Origin: Tribonema minus
Lineage: Eukaryota; Sar; Xanthophyceae; Tribonematales; Tribonemataceae
Direction of reading: 5' to 3'
DNA length: 64,000 nt
Assembly (NCBI GenBank): GCA_017506865.1
Contig: JAFCMP010000515.1
Coordinates: 724,719-788,718, forward strand
A model generated the notes under the pieces. That model was not told where the DNA came from and did not search any database. It saw only the letters and a program-made list of their open reading frames with translations. Both the position numbers and the translations under genes were made by a program. Positions 1 through 11,400 of this stretch are shown one piece after another (within the stretch, counting starts at the first letter, position 1; every line of letters begins with the position of its first letter).

Positions 1-66
1 CATCTGCGCTGACCCTGGCCTGCTGCCGCCGGCGCCGCCGAGGCAGATTGCTCTGGAGCAATCCTG
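1..66 (+). CDS. possible 3' part of an exon entering from the left edge
   Basis: A GC-rich stretch runs from the window edge to a good splice donor (CTG followed by GTGAGTGG, exon end about 66). Two of its frames are open, so the frame cannot be chosen from 66 bases. No downstream exon was found to pair with it. It is listed only because the donor is near-perfect and the composition matches other exons here. Confidence 0.2.
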
Positions 67-1060
67 GTGAGTGGTTCAGCCTCCAAGCAGACCAAGACTT
101 GAGCAGGCACAAGCGACACGACGCATGTGCACGCGGCTCCAGTCCGCAGGGCGAGGCGCAGAGTGCGCAGCAGCGCCATCAGCGCGCACTGCAGGTCGTA
201 TGCAGCCCAGGAAGGCGACGCAGGCCCTGACGCGCGCAGAGCGGCGGCGGGCGCCCTCTGTAAGTCTACAGCAAGGGGCGGCGCATGCGCTCGGCTCTCC
301 GAGGCCGCTGGATCGGCAATCATACTTGAGCTGGTGGCTCTGCAGCACTCAGCTGCTTGCGCGCCGAGACGCCTTCAAGCAGTGCGATGGAACGGCAGGG
401 ATCCCATGCGGCACACTGCCATCGCACGACATAAGATCGTGCTTGCAGGCACATATTATCATGGCTAGAAACTCAAGTTGGCGTGCTGCGACTCGCGACC
501 ACGGGGGACTCACGGCCATACGGCCGTCATGCCGGGATGGACTCCTCAGCGCGGCGCCATGGCCGCCCGGTCAAGATGAATGGCACGATGATGCTAAGCT
601 TACACGTAATTGACGTCTTGGTGTTTTGAAATTCCTGTGAAATGCATCACCGCCCGCCAAGCAGTTGTTTATCTGGCGAACTCCTACAAAGCGCTCCTGC
701 TGCAATGCCTGTATTCTCCCCCCCCACTTCACTTCCCTACCCCGCCCCGCAAACCGCCGCCGACACAATGCCAAGCGCAAGTCCATCAGCGCTTGCATTT
801 CCCCACTTTGAGCACTGCCACAACAGCTGGCGTGCACACCGTGTCATTCGCAGCAGCGCTCACGGCAGCACCACTCATCAAACGCACAAGACACCTTGCA
901 CAAAGGCAAACAGAGCTCAGCACCCTCACAACAAGCCCCGCAACGGCAGTGCTCAACACAGTCAAACACCACCATCGACACAGACACGTGGCTGCCCGCC
1001 GCTGCGATTGCTCGTGCAGCAGCGCTGCGCCGTCACATTACTACAGTAACTGTAGTGCCG
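67..1060. other. no gene recognised
   Basis: About 1 kb between the possible edge exon and the 3' end of the Kelch-MORN gene. Short open frames exist on both strands, but none has recognisable motifs or paired splice sites. The part from about 700 to 1030 is CA- and C-rich and may hold the 3' UTR of the minus-strand gene that ends at 1061. Confidence 0.4.
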
Positions 1061-3762
1061 CTACCCCGCTGTCCAATCGCGCTCCTCGATGCTGCCGTTC
1101 GCGCGCCGCAGCCGCCCCGCGCCGTGCTGCGCGCCGCCGCGCCACAGCCCCTCGAACGTGTCGCCGCAGGGGTACGCGCACGTACCCGCGCCGCAGCGCT
1201 CGCCGCCCACAAACTTGCCCCTGTACACCTCGCGCGTGACGCCGCCGCGGTGCTCACCCTGCCCGTTGGCGCGGCCGCTGCGCCACGCGCCGCTGCGCGA
1301 AAGAGTGGGCGGCGCGCATGCGGCGCGGCAGCGCACAGGGTGGCTGAGTTTGGGGGAGTGCTTGTGGGCGCATACGCTGCTATTGGAGTTGACAAGCCAC
1401 CAGGTCTGCAATCGAGCTGCTCGTTGGACACATCGTTGGGGGTGATGTTGCGCCGCGCGCCGCTTTTCTGCGTCGCATGCAGCAGCCCTGTATTGTAACA
1501 GCACGTCTGCCGGGACCCTGTGCACGCCAGGCCCTTCAGTGTGCGGCCAGATGCGCCACAGATCTCACACCAAATGCGATGAAGACACGGTCACAGCACG
1601 CACATGTAGGTTCCTTTGGACAACCTTTGCTGAAGCACTACCTGACATTCATGACGAGCTTCAGTTCATGCCATGACAAGCCATGGCAATTGCAGTGCTC
1701 AAACTCACATGTAAACAGACCCATCTGCGTAGTCGCAGCGCCCCTCCCCCTCCCGCAGCAGCGCTCGGAACCCCCCCTCGTAGCGCCACTTAGGCGTGTC
1801 CTGCGTCCCCCTGTGCAGCTCCCCCCGCTCCCAGTCCCCCTGGAACACCGACCCCCCCAGGGTCAGCTGCCCCCTGCCGTGAGGCGCCCCCTCCGCCCAC
1901 CGCCCCACATACTCCGACCCATTGCAGAACGCCCCGCCTCCCTGTCCGCTCGGCACGCCGCGCTCCCAGTCGCCGCTGTAGCTGCGCAGCGCCGCCGCCG
2001 CCGCGCACGCGCTCGCGCCAGCTCCGCTTGCGCCGCCGGCGGCAGCAGGGGCGGCGGCGGTGGCAAACACAGCCTCGCCGAGGCCGTGTATCACGCCGCG
2101 GTCCCACTCGCCGCTGTACTGCGCCAGCGGCGGCAGGCGCGCGGCGGCGCTGCCGCCGGCGCTGCCGCAGCGCTCAGCGCCGCCGCCGCCGCTGCTGCTG
2201 CTGGCGAACACCATCTTGCCGCGGCCGTGCGGCGCGTCGGCGCTCCACGCGCCCGCGTAGCTGTCGCCGCTGGCGTAGGCGCAGGTGCCGCTGCCCTCGC
2301 GCTGCCCCGCGGCGTTGACCGCGCCGGTGTACACGTCGCCGTTGGGCAGCTCCAGCCGCGGCGGCGGCGGCGCTGCCGCTGCTGCTGCCGCTTGCTCGTC
2401 GCCCTCTTCTGCGGGAGCGAGGCTGCCGCTGCTCTCGTCAGCCAGGAGCACTGTTAGGCCATGTGCGCTGCCCTGCTCTGCGCTTAGATTGAGGACGCGG
2501 CAGTCGCGCAGCCTGGTCCCGTGCGCGCCGGCGCCGCCGCAGATCAGCAGCCTCGAGGCGCCGAGCAGCGTCGCGGCGGCGCCGCAGCGCGGCGCCGCAG
2601 CGTCAGCGTGCGCGTACTCATTCGACGCGCAGACTTTGGCGACCGTGCCAGCAGCCGTGAGCGCAAGGACATCAGCGCTCAACTGGCCGTCGCAGCCAGT
2701 GACGCCGCCGATGATGTACACGGCTGTCTTGACGACCACCTCCGCTGCTGCTGGCGCTGTGCTGGCGTGGTCCGTGGGTGGCGTGCCTTGGCCTGTGGTC
2801 CACAGTGGCGCTCTAGGTTTTGCAGCTTGCGCCGCTGCTGCTGCTGCTGCTGTTGACGGCGCATCTGCTGCTGCTGGCGGCGGCGCCGAGTCGAGCGCCG
2901 CTGCGGCGGGCGCCACCACGGCTGTGTGCATGCAGATGGGCGGCAGGCCTGTGTCGGATGTCAGGGTCCAGGTCATCGATGATAGACTCAGCACTGCAAC
3001 CGTTTTTTGCCGAACTTTGCCGTCAAAACCGCCGCACAGGACCACACGCTGGCCGTCTTCCACGGCGCTCAGCGTGTGATGACACAGCGCCGGCGGCGCT
3101 GCGCCCGCCGGCTGCAGCTCGTGCCATCGGTCTTGCTCAAAATCGAAGCACCAGAGGTCATTCAATATGCCGGAGTCAGCGCCAATGCCTCCGTGCACGA
3201 GAAGGACAGGACGGGCGCCGTCAAGCTTGGCAATGCACGCCGCATGCCAGGCTCTTGGCGCAGGGTGTTTGACGACGTCCGGAGCTGCTGCAGCGGCGGT
3301 GGCAGAAGCGCGTTTTCCTTTGGGCGGCGCTTTCTCAGGTACCGCCGCAATCGGCTGGGGATTGGTACCTAGCAATCGCCAGGACAAGCGTTCAAGTCCG
3401 GGTGTCAAATGCGCCATGTAGGCCTCATTGGTGCTGGCAGATGCAGTCTGCCCTCCGAACACAACGAAAGTACTTGGCGTCGGCCCACTGACGAGGGCAT
3501 GCCCGCACCTGCAGGTAGGGACTTGGCCCTCGCTGGCAGCGTCAACATTGACCCATCTGTTCTTGACCAGAATCGACACCAGCAAGCGAGGATACAGGCG
3601 AGGGTCCCCTCCAGCCAGACAGACCTGACCGTCGCTCAGGGTGCATGCTTTCAGCCCCGATACGCCTGATGCGAGGTAGTCCGCTTGGCCAGAAGCTCCC
3701 TCCCAGACCACCTCCGCTGATTTCGCGTTCCCCGACGCTGTAGCAGGAAGCAGCTCGGTCAT
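1061..3762 (-). CDS. Kelch-repeat / MORN-repeat fusion protein
   Basis: Two exons, complement(1061..1292, 1709..3762), give 761 aa. The 416-bp intron has donor GTGAGT and acceptor GCGCAG. Joining it restores the MORN core VYIGAWRSGRANGQG across the junction, which supports the splice. The N-terminal part (roughly residues 90-440) has Kelch-type blades with paired glycines: FVVFGGQ, VLLVHGGIG, VVLCGGFDG, VYIIGGVTG, LLICGGAG. From about residue 469 to the end are MORN repeats of the form YxGxWxxGxxxGxG. Ala-rich linkers separate the modules. Kelch propellers usually bind proteins, and MORN arrays bind lipids or act as scaffolds at membranes and flagella, so a structural or adaptor role is inferred. 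The start is the ATG at 3762. It is divergent from the TrmO gene 181 bp away. The domain calls are firm; the biological role is not known. Confidence 0.85.
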
Positions 3763-3943
3763 CGCTGCCGAGTGTGTGTGTGTGGCCAGGTGGTGAAACT
3801 GGCAGTGCCGTACAACTGATGATGAGGAAAGCGATTCCTTGGAGAGCGTTCGACGGTTACCTCGAAGAAGTTCTACCTCAACTGTGGAAGTTTCCTGTTG
3901 AAGTTTGTTCGTTGGTGATTTTTTGGGGGCGACAGCTCTTCAG
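3763..3943. promoter_or_regulatory. divergent intergenic region, Kelch-MORN / TrmO
   Basis: 181 bp separate two divergently oriented start codons (3762 minus, 3944 plus), so both promoters must lie here or in the first exons. I see a short GT run near 3773 but no clear TATA box. A bidirectional promoter is inferred from geometry only. Confidence 0.35.
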
Positions 3944-6624
3944 ATGTCGCGGTGGATCGCCAGCATTTCCCTGGTAGGGGGTGCGGTAGTCCTGGTGGTG
4001 GTGGCACGAGCAGTGCACGCCTACACGCACAGCACCGGAGCTGGTCCACGCCGACCACCACAAGCAAGCAATTCAAAGCAGCACTTCAATGGGAAGCACA
4101 GAGAAAAGGCAAAGAAGGGTGCGGGGCGCGCGAGCCGGATTGTGGTAGTCGAGGGAGGTGAAAACATTCCAAAACGAGGCGAGTTTAGGCCGCAACAAGC
4201 GTACACCGACTGCCTGGAAACGCCACAGCAGATGGTGATGGACACTATTGGCGTAGTGAGGAGCCCTTACAAGGAGCGGTTTGGTACCCCAAGGCAGGCG
4301 AACGTGACGGCTGGCGTATTGGAGGGGAAGGTGAGAACTTTCAAATCATGCAGACTCTGTGTTGCCATCAGTGACAGTACGCCTGTAGCACACCTGTGCT
4401 CACTGCTCGGCATTCATCCAGTCTCAGGCTTCAACACTCTTTAAAAGTCACAAATTCAGCAGTCGAATTTGTGTAGATGACATTGTCGAAACTGCGCATG
4501 CTATAGCAATGCACTGCGCAAAGCCACTACGCACGGCAGCACATGGAACGGCATGTGACGCAGCAAAGAGGAAGAGTGAGGTCACATCGGGTGCCTCAGC
4601 TTGCACTTCTCAGTTGATGGGTATTTTGATGTCTTCAAGAAGAATGCGCACAAGAGCTACATCAAGCATCTACATGCCTGCACCCTCCTTGTACTTTTCA
4701 ACACATCACCGCGATCTTCAGGCTCAGCACGGGCAGCTCGTTTTCTCAAGGGGCAGAAACTTTGAAGTTGCGCTGGAGGACCTGGACGGGTTTGATTACG
4801 TCTGGGTCATCAGCTACATGCACCTAAACCAGGGCTGGAATCCTAAAGTGAAGCCCCCACGGGGGCCCAGAGTCAAGAGAGGTGAGATGAGCAAGATCTT
4901 TCTGTTGTCCGGGATGCGATGGTGTTGCGCCAAGATGTGAACCACTAACGCACGAGTGTGCGTACACCACCGCAGTGTATGAGAACAAATCAAAAGATTG
5001 TAGAGCTCTAGGTGACAAGGGAAGGTTAGCCGCAAGTGCCTTCCACCAATAACCGTGGTCGCCGCTGCTGCAGTCATTGGCCACGAGTATGCGTTAGTTG
5101 GCACAAGGCATGCGTTACCAGTGTTCCGTACATATTACCTGCAGTTCGACTGTACCTCCAGGTACAGTAAATGGAACTCGTATCAAAATGGCAAGGCTTG
5201 ATACGCAGTTTGTAGGTGCCAGCATCCAGTGCAGCAGGCAACTACAATGGTATGAGTGCGCACAGAGCTAGTCTCATGCCATTGATCCATTTGCACACGA
5301 CAGAAAACATATCAGCTGTTGGTAGTACAGCATAGGCGCAACTGCTCCTTTTGCCGTAGGGATCTGTTTGCCCCGCTGGTCCACAGGTACGGCTGCAGCA
5401 GCATTGGCATGGAGCCGAGACGGCTTGTGAACAACTGCCCTGAAACGTGCTTGCGTCATGTAAACCAGCCAAGACACGGTGCATACGCGAGCGCTGCAGG
5501 TGTCAGAATTGGTTGCGAACGGCCACCATCAGCAGACTGAGTCCATGACACTGAAACCATATTGCAAGCCTGTTATGTGATGGGTGTAGACACCTACCTA
5601 CATGGTGAGTGAGTGCTAGTGCGCCATGTCTCTCAGGTCGCCATCAAGTGACACGTTTCACCTACATGGCGCAGCACACGAGTTTTCATCCGCTATACAG
5701 TATGTAGGCTGCGGGTGTTCCACATGGAATTGTAAAACGAAGGCCTTCCCTAGAGGAGCGGCACTGATGCTCGCTGACACGCTGCCTTTCTGTTGTTTGT
5801 GCGCAGGGCTGTTTTCTACGCGGTCGCCACACCGGCCCAACTCCATCGCACTGTCGGCAGTCAAGATTGTATCCGTGGACCCCAAGGGCCTGACTGTCAC
5901 GGTTGAAGGACTTGACCTGCTAGATGGTGAGTGGCATGATGTGTCAAAAGGCGGTGGTGCCAGAGATACCCTGCTCTGCACACACGCACGCGTGCACACA
6001 GACACACACATCCCTGCAGGACTGCTTGTGCTGAAATCAAACAGGGCTGCTTCATCATGGTGTGTTTGGCGTAGGCGGATCTGGGCACATGAATGCGCGC
6101 AAAGCAAGCTGAAGTTGACTCATTCTGGAGGCATGATCACTCAGTGAGCGCCTGATTCGCTCCGCATCGGCAGTCGACACCGACGCTTCACGCGGTCGCA
6201 CCTCGTTCTGCGCAAAAGCCTAACACTGGCGCTCTCTGCAAACTGGTGTGCCCTTTGTGCCACCAGTTGTTGTTGCTGCTGTATGCACTTGCTGCGCCAT
6301 GATGGCGTGAGCTTGTCATGGATGGGCCTCGGCATGCAGCAGCGATCAAACTGGATGCTTTGCAGCTTGCTGCATACCACTCAGCAACAGTGACATTCGG
6401 GCAGAGAGTTGCAGTCGCCAAGCCCCTGATACAGCGACCACTGACACTGTCGCCTCATTTCTTTGTTGCTGACATCTGCTTCAGGCACCCCTATACTGGA
6501 CATCAAGCCCTACGTGCCCTACTGCGACGCATTTCCGGGCGCCAAGACGGGTTGGCTGGAGGAGCTCTCCTCTATCGATGAGGTTGACTACCTGCCAAGC
6601 AAACCGCCGCCATTTATCAAGTAG
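3944..6624 (+). CDS. TRMO: tRNA (adenine-N6)-methyltransferase, TrmO/TsaA family
   Basis: Four exons, 3944..4330, 4722..4881, 5807..5926 and 6485..6624, join in phase to give 268 aa. TrmO enzymes use S-adenosylmethionine to methylate t6A37 in the anticodon loop of ANN-decoding tRNAs. Family motifs are clear: IGVVRSPYKERFGTPRQ (residues about 102-118), the segment DYVWVISYMHLNQGWNPKV, then STRSPHRPNSIALS and a C-terminal TPILDIKPYVPYCD. The length fits eukaryotic TRMO. The N-terminus is unusual, with about 20 hydrophobic residues (residues 6-24) directly after the Met, which suggests a membrane anchor or a signal for an organelle. An in-frame alternative start upstream at 3905 is not an ATG. 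All donors are GTGAGN. The last exon ends 276 bp from the convergent GtrA-like gene. Confidence 0.9.
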
Positions 6625-6900
6625 TAGGAGTGCTGTGGCCGTCAATGTCAGTGACAACATGCACGCGTGCGATGTTGCGGCCTTGCCTCTCCCCGTGTTG
6701 TGTTTTGCGCTCTGTGAGGTGCCTGCGCAGAGCACGTAGTTGTTGTGCCCCATGCAAAGCGCACTTGTGCTGATTCAGGCTACATGAACCGAATGTCAAT
6801 ATATCGCATTCATGAGGGGAAAACCAGGCGATACACGCAGAAGTCAAACCGCAGCAACCAAGCGTAATGGAAGTGCAATGTGATTTTGAAATGCCCACCT

Positions 6901-7444
6901 CTACAATTCTTTTTGGTCCTTGTCGGCGGTGCTCATTGCTTTTGATACCGTAAAGTAGTTGAGGACTCCCGTGCTTGCCAGTGTACCAAACCACGCCAGG
7001 GAGTGGGACAACCCAACGTAATTGATCAGAGCAGCGTTGACTACAGGCGACAACGCGATGCTCACGCTGTAGGTTGCGTACGTGACAGCCAGGCTCGTCC
7101 AATAGCCACCCTCTGAGCTGCGGCCAAAGACAAGGAGGGTATGCAGAGAGTGCTGCAGCCACACCGATATCAGGTACGACACAGCCCACGAGACTGCGCC
7201 AGCACAGCAAGCAAAGGAGAGGGGGTGGGTACGTCAGCAACAGCTTCAGTTGCACAAAGGCGGACACGAGGATGACAAGCGCAGCAGCACGTTGCTAACC
7301 TGTTGCTTTTTGCCAGTCGAACGGGTTGTACATGTAGACGGCCTTGTCTATGAAGAAGAAACACAGGTTGCCCAGGCCTCCGCTGATGGCGAATCTCAGC
7401 GGCTGAGGAAGGAATGACAGCACCTCCTCGTTTTTGTTGGGCAT
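6901..7444 (-). CDS. GtrA-like four-helix membrane protein
   Basis: Two exons, complement(6901..7193, 7300..7444), give 145 aa. The intron is 106 bp (donor GTTAGC, acceptor GCGCAG) and the phase is kept. The protein is mostly membrane: about four hydrophobic segments, starting with PLRFAISGGLGNLCFFFIDKA and ending with AWFGTLASTGVLNYFTVSKA before a short charged tail. Size, helix number and the opening RFAxxGG pattern fit the GtrA/DPMS family. That family is linked to flipping or modifying lipid-linked sugars, which is known for the family and not shown here. It is convergent with TrmO. Another small four-helix membrane family is possible. Confidence 0.6.
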
Positions 7445-8493
7445 GATCAATGCAGGCTCAGGATCGCAGTGTTGCTGTGCAAGTAGGGAGCTGCTGCTTC
7501 TGCCGCCACCTTCGGCACCTTGGTGAAGCCTTCAACTTGCACTTGAACATGGTGGGGACGCGCCAAGTGTTGGTCAACTACGATGGCAGCGATCTAGGGC
7601 TGTATTGGAACAGACGTGCTCGAAACTGGCATGTGTATGCATCATTTCCATTATGTAGCCTCAAGCAGTACAGTAGCAAACTGAACAAAACCGTCAGAGG
7701 ATGATCTAAATGCAGCATCTCAAAGGATAAATGAACAGACAGATGTTGACCCAGTGCAACAAACCAAAGAGCCCAATTTGTCCACGTAAAGAGGCAGTTT
7801 ATGCAGCGGACGGAGCTATGTTGACAAGGCCTTGTCAGCAGCCGCGGCGACCAAAATCAGAAGGTACCTTGCTCTAGCAGCGGCTCAAGGGCAGGGGACG
7901 CCTATGCAACAGTGCTGTGCCACTTCTGCACCGCTGCGCCATTGTATACCATGCCACCCGACTGGGTGGCAAACACCGACCCTCTCCTACAGGTTTACTA
8001 TCTGTGTGCGACGATTGTCCCCTGTGTGTCTGTTTATGCCCCTCTCCCCCCCCCCCCCCCCCCCGGCGCTTCGACGGTGTTGTGTATACGCATGTAACCC
8101 CACACCCCCTCACCAGCGTCTAGCCCTACTTCCTGTCACTATTGCCAAACTTCCGGCCGACCAGCTGCATCAGAGCCCTCAGCACGCCCCTCCTCCCTGT
8201 GGCCACACCTCACCGCCGCACACAGCAGCCCAGCCGCGGCCTACCAGCGCAGCTAGCCCGCCACGGTCCCCATGGCCCTCCCAGGCCGCCGCTGCTGCAC
8301 AGCACTGGCGCGCATAGAGCACAAATGCATGCTCCGCCCGCCCACTTCACCAGCCCACACAGGCCTGCCCGCGCCCCATCCTCCACAGCGTTCCACGCAG
8401 CAGCGCCGCCGCCGCCGCGCGCGCTGCCGCACGCCCCCACACCTCTTCCAGCAGCGCTCCGAACCCATAGCATCGCAGTCGCTGCGCGCACGC
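7445..8493. other. intergenic, no gene recognised
   Basis: About 1 kb between the 5' end of the GtrA-like gene and the 3' end of the KRE6-type gene, both on the minus strand. It holds a pure C run near 8046-8064. Plus-strand frames here are short and lack splice or domain support. The promoter of the GtrA-like gene should lie just right of 7444. Confidence 0.4.
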
Positions 8494-11400
8494 TCAGCCG
8501 CGCTGCGCGAGCAGGCGCTTGCTCTCCGCGAGCTGCTGCACCTTCTTGCGCTGGCGCGACTTGGCGACGCCCGCGAGCACGGTCGCGCTCACCACGGCGA
8601 TCGCGACGGCGCCGCCGAGCAGGCGCAGCAGCAGCGGCACGGCGAGCGGCTCGGGCTTGAGGTGCACCTGCGTTGTTGTGCGCCGGGGGGGGGGGGGGGA
8701 GGGGGGGGGGGGGCTCATTGAGTTGTGGTGCAGCAGGTGGTCGAGGGTGATATTTTGTTGGTTATTGATTGCACAGGGCGCGGGGTAGAAGGGGGTGAGT
8801 GAATAGGTGCGGATCAAGCTCCGATGGGGGCGCTGGTGATGGCGCGCTGCCCCTAGCGACAAAGCGCGCATGACGCACGGCACGATCGCGCGCAGCGGCT
8901 GCGTGGAATCAAGTGTGCTCGCGGCTCGTGGTGCTACCGCCGTGATTGCACACAAAGGCAGCACTGATGTTGAGGCATCAAAACATGATATGCAGCTCAC
9001 TGAGCGGTTGCAGCATGCCTCAGACAGGGAGAAAGCGGTCGTGCTGCCATAGTTGAAGTTGCGGGCAGCGCGTCTGTTAGGTGCATGAGAGCGCCAACCC
9101 CGCCATGGTCAAAAAGCTTGCAGAGCCAAGCAACGCCCCGGAAGTGCAAGCTGTAAAGAAGTGGTCAACTGTTCCTCGTTGCAAGGATCTCAACATTTGT
9201 AGCGCCTACGGTGGTGTGTCAAACGGACACTTGTCCCAATACTGTATGCTCAGCATGAACATGCTGTGCACCTCATGATGACTGAGAGTTGCACTGATGT
9301 CTGCCACTTGAAGTTAGCTGCTTCATAAAGTTCACTTGAAAGCGTGCAACGCTGCGAGAGCATCTCGGCAATGTGTCGCCACGGGCCTGGCACACACTGC
9401 TTACTCGATATCCACCCATGTAACAAGCTATCGCACACGCACACATACCGCGATGTAACAATCCTTGCAGACACAACAGATGCACAACCAACTTCAGCAA
9501 GGGCATATGTATTGCATGCTATCAAAGAAAGGAATGCGCTCACCGACTTGACCTGACATGTGCGCCCTCCACTATCATATGCCCCCCCTACACTACTACA
9601 TATGCATCGCTCACGCACCTGGTGGTGGTAGGTGAAGTCGTCGAACTTGTCGAACGCGCGGCACTTGGGCCCCACCCACCCCTCCTCGCACTCGCAGCTG
9701 CGCCAGAACCACGAGCCGCGGCACATGCCGTGCCCCGCGCAGTCGTCGTCCACCTTGCACGACCCCCCTCCCCTCACAAGCTTCTCCAGCGGCTCCTGCG
9801 TCGCACGGGAGCGCGGCGGCAGCGGGGCGATGGGCGGCGAAAGAATGCAGAGGAAGTTGAGGTTGTGAAGCAGGGAACAATGGTGAAAGTGATGCTGCTG
9901 GTCACAGCGCTCATGTGCGACAGTTGTGAGGGGAGCGCTGCTGCCGGCCGCAGACGCCCCGGCGGCGAGTCGCGCGTTGCCCGCGCGGTGCCGTAGGGTG
10001 CAGCAGCAGCATGCAACTGTGTGTGTGCAAGGTGCTGGGCAGTGACTGTTGCGTTCCTTTTGAGGCTCAGGGTTAGGGTTAGGCATCCATTGCGTTGTGC
10101 TAGGGCCAGGTCGAGGGTGCACTATGGCACGTGTGCACTTTTGTGCTCACCACGCCTGCAGTGGCCAGGTAATGGCAATGACCAGCGGAATATGCTTGCT
10201 CTGTAACTCAAACTTCAACTTCAATTCAGGTCAACGCAGAATCATCGAAAAGCAACGTCGCCATAGCAGGCACACGTGCGCACTCTCTGCACCATCGACA
10301 TCAGAGCACCATGGCATCAACGGACGTCGATACTGCACAGCCATGGCTGCTGCAGCAGCCACAGCTATGTGCTGGCTGTGGCGTGCGCTTGCCCGCATAC
10401 AGCCAACTTCAACTTTATGGTGAGGGGCGTCACATCACGACACATTTGCCATGCGCCACTACTCTCGTCAAACTGCAACTGGGCCATCACAGGAGGGCAT
10501 AGGATAAGCAAGACTGCGCAAATTGCATGCAGCCCTCACTACCCCCCCAAACCCCTCATTTTGCTGGAGCGTGAGCCAACTTCAATAGTGTGTGCCACAC
10601 CACAACCAGAGCCCTCCCCCCGCCCCCACCGCACGCGCCCACCGCACTGCAGAGCGCACTCACCGTCTTGCCGTCGCCAAGGTAGCGGTCCGAGAGCGCC
10701 AGCTTCAACAGTGTGTGCCACAATACAACCAGAGCCGCTACGCCCCCCCCCCACCCCCCCCAGCACGCCCCCCGAGCAGCCCCCCCCCCCCCTAAACATG
10801 CCCCCCGTACTGCACAGCACCACTCACCGTCTTGCCGTTGCCGAGGTAGCGGTCCGGGTGCGCCTTGATGAAGGCGGTCGTGGGGTGCGTGGGCGGGTCG
10901 CACGTCTGTGTGAGCAGCGGGTCGGACTCGTCCTGGAAGACGCGCACGTAGTCCACGAGGAAGTGCGCGGGCAGCGTGTCGCAGAACCCCTCGAAGAACG
11001 AGCACGCGCACTTGTCGTCGTTGCAGTCGAAACACTCGCACGCGCACCCCGGCGGGCACGGGATGGGGAAGCCCCACGACGACGCGACGGCCGTGTTGAG
11101 GATGACGTACGACGGCTCGTCGGGGATCTGGCTGCCGTACGGGTCGAGCGACGCCTGGTCGATCTCAAAGAGCAGCTCGTCGTCCAGGTACCACGCAAGG
11201 TAGCCGCCGTCCGCGCCGGGGCGCCACTCGAGCTTGTACGTGTGGAAGTCGTTGAAGTGCGTGCGCGCGAGGCGCGTGATCGCGGAGATGCCGTCCGCGC
11301 GGTACGACTGCTTCTCAGAGCGGTACACGGGCTCCATGGGCAGCGTCTTGTCGACCAGGAGGCCGTAGAAGTGGAAGTTCTGCGTCGTGTTGGGGCCGTA

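Noticed and set aside
7832..8317. 161-codon plus-strand frame, Pro-rich
   Set aside because: It spans a pure C run that gives poly-Pro in any frame. No domain or paired splice sites.
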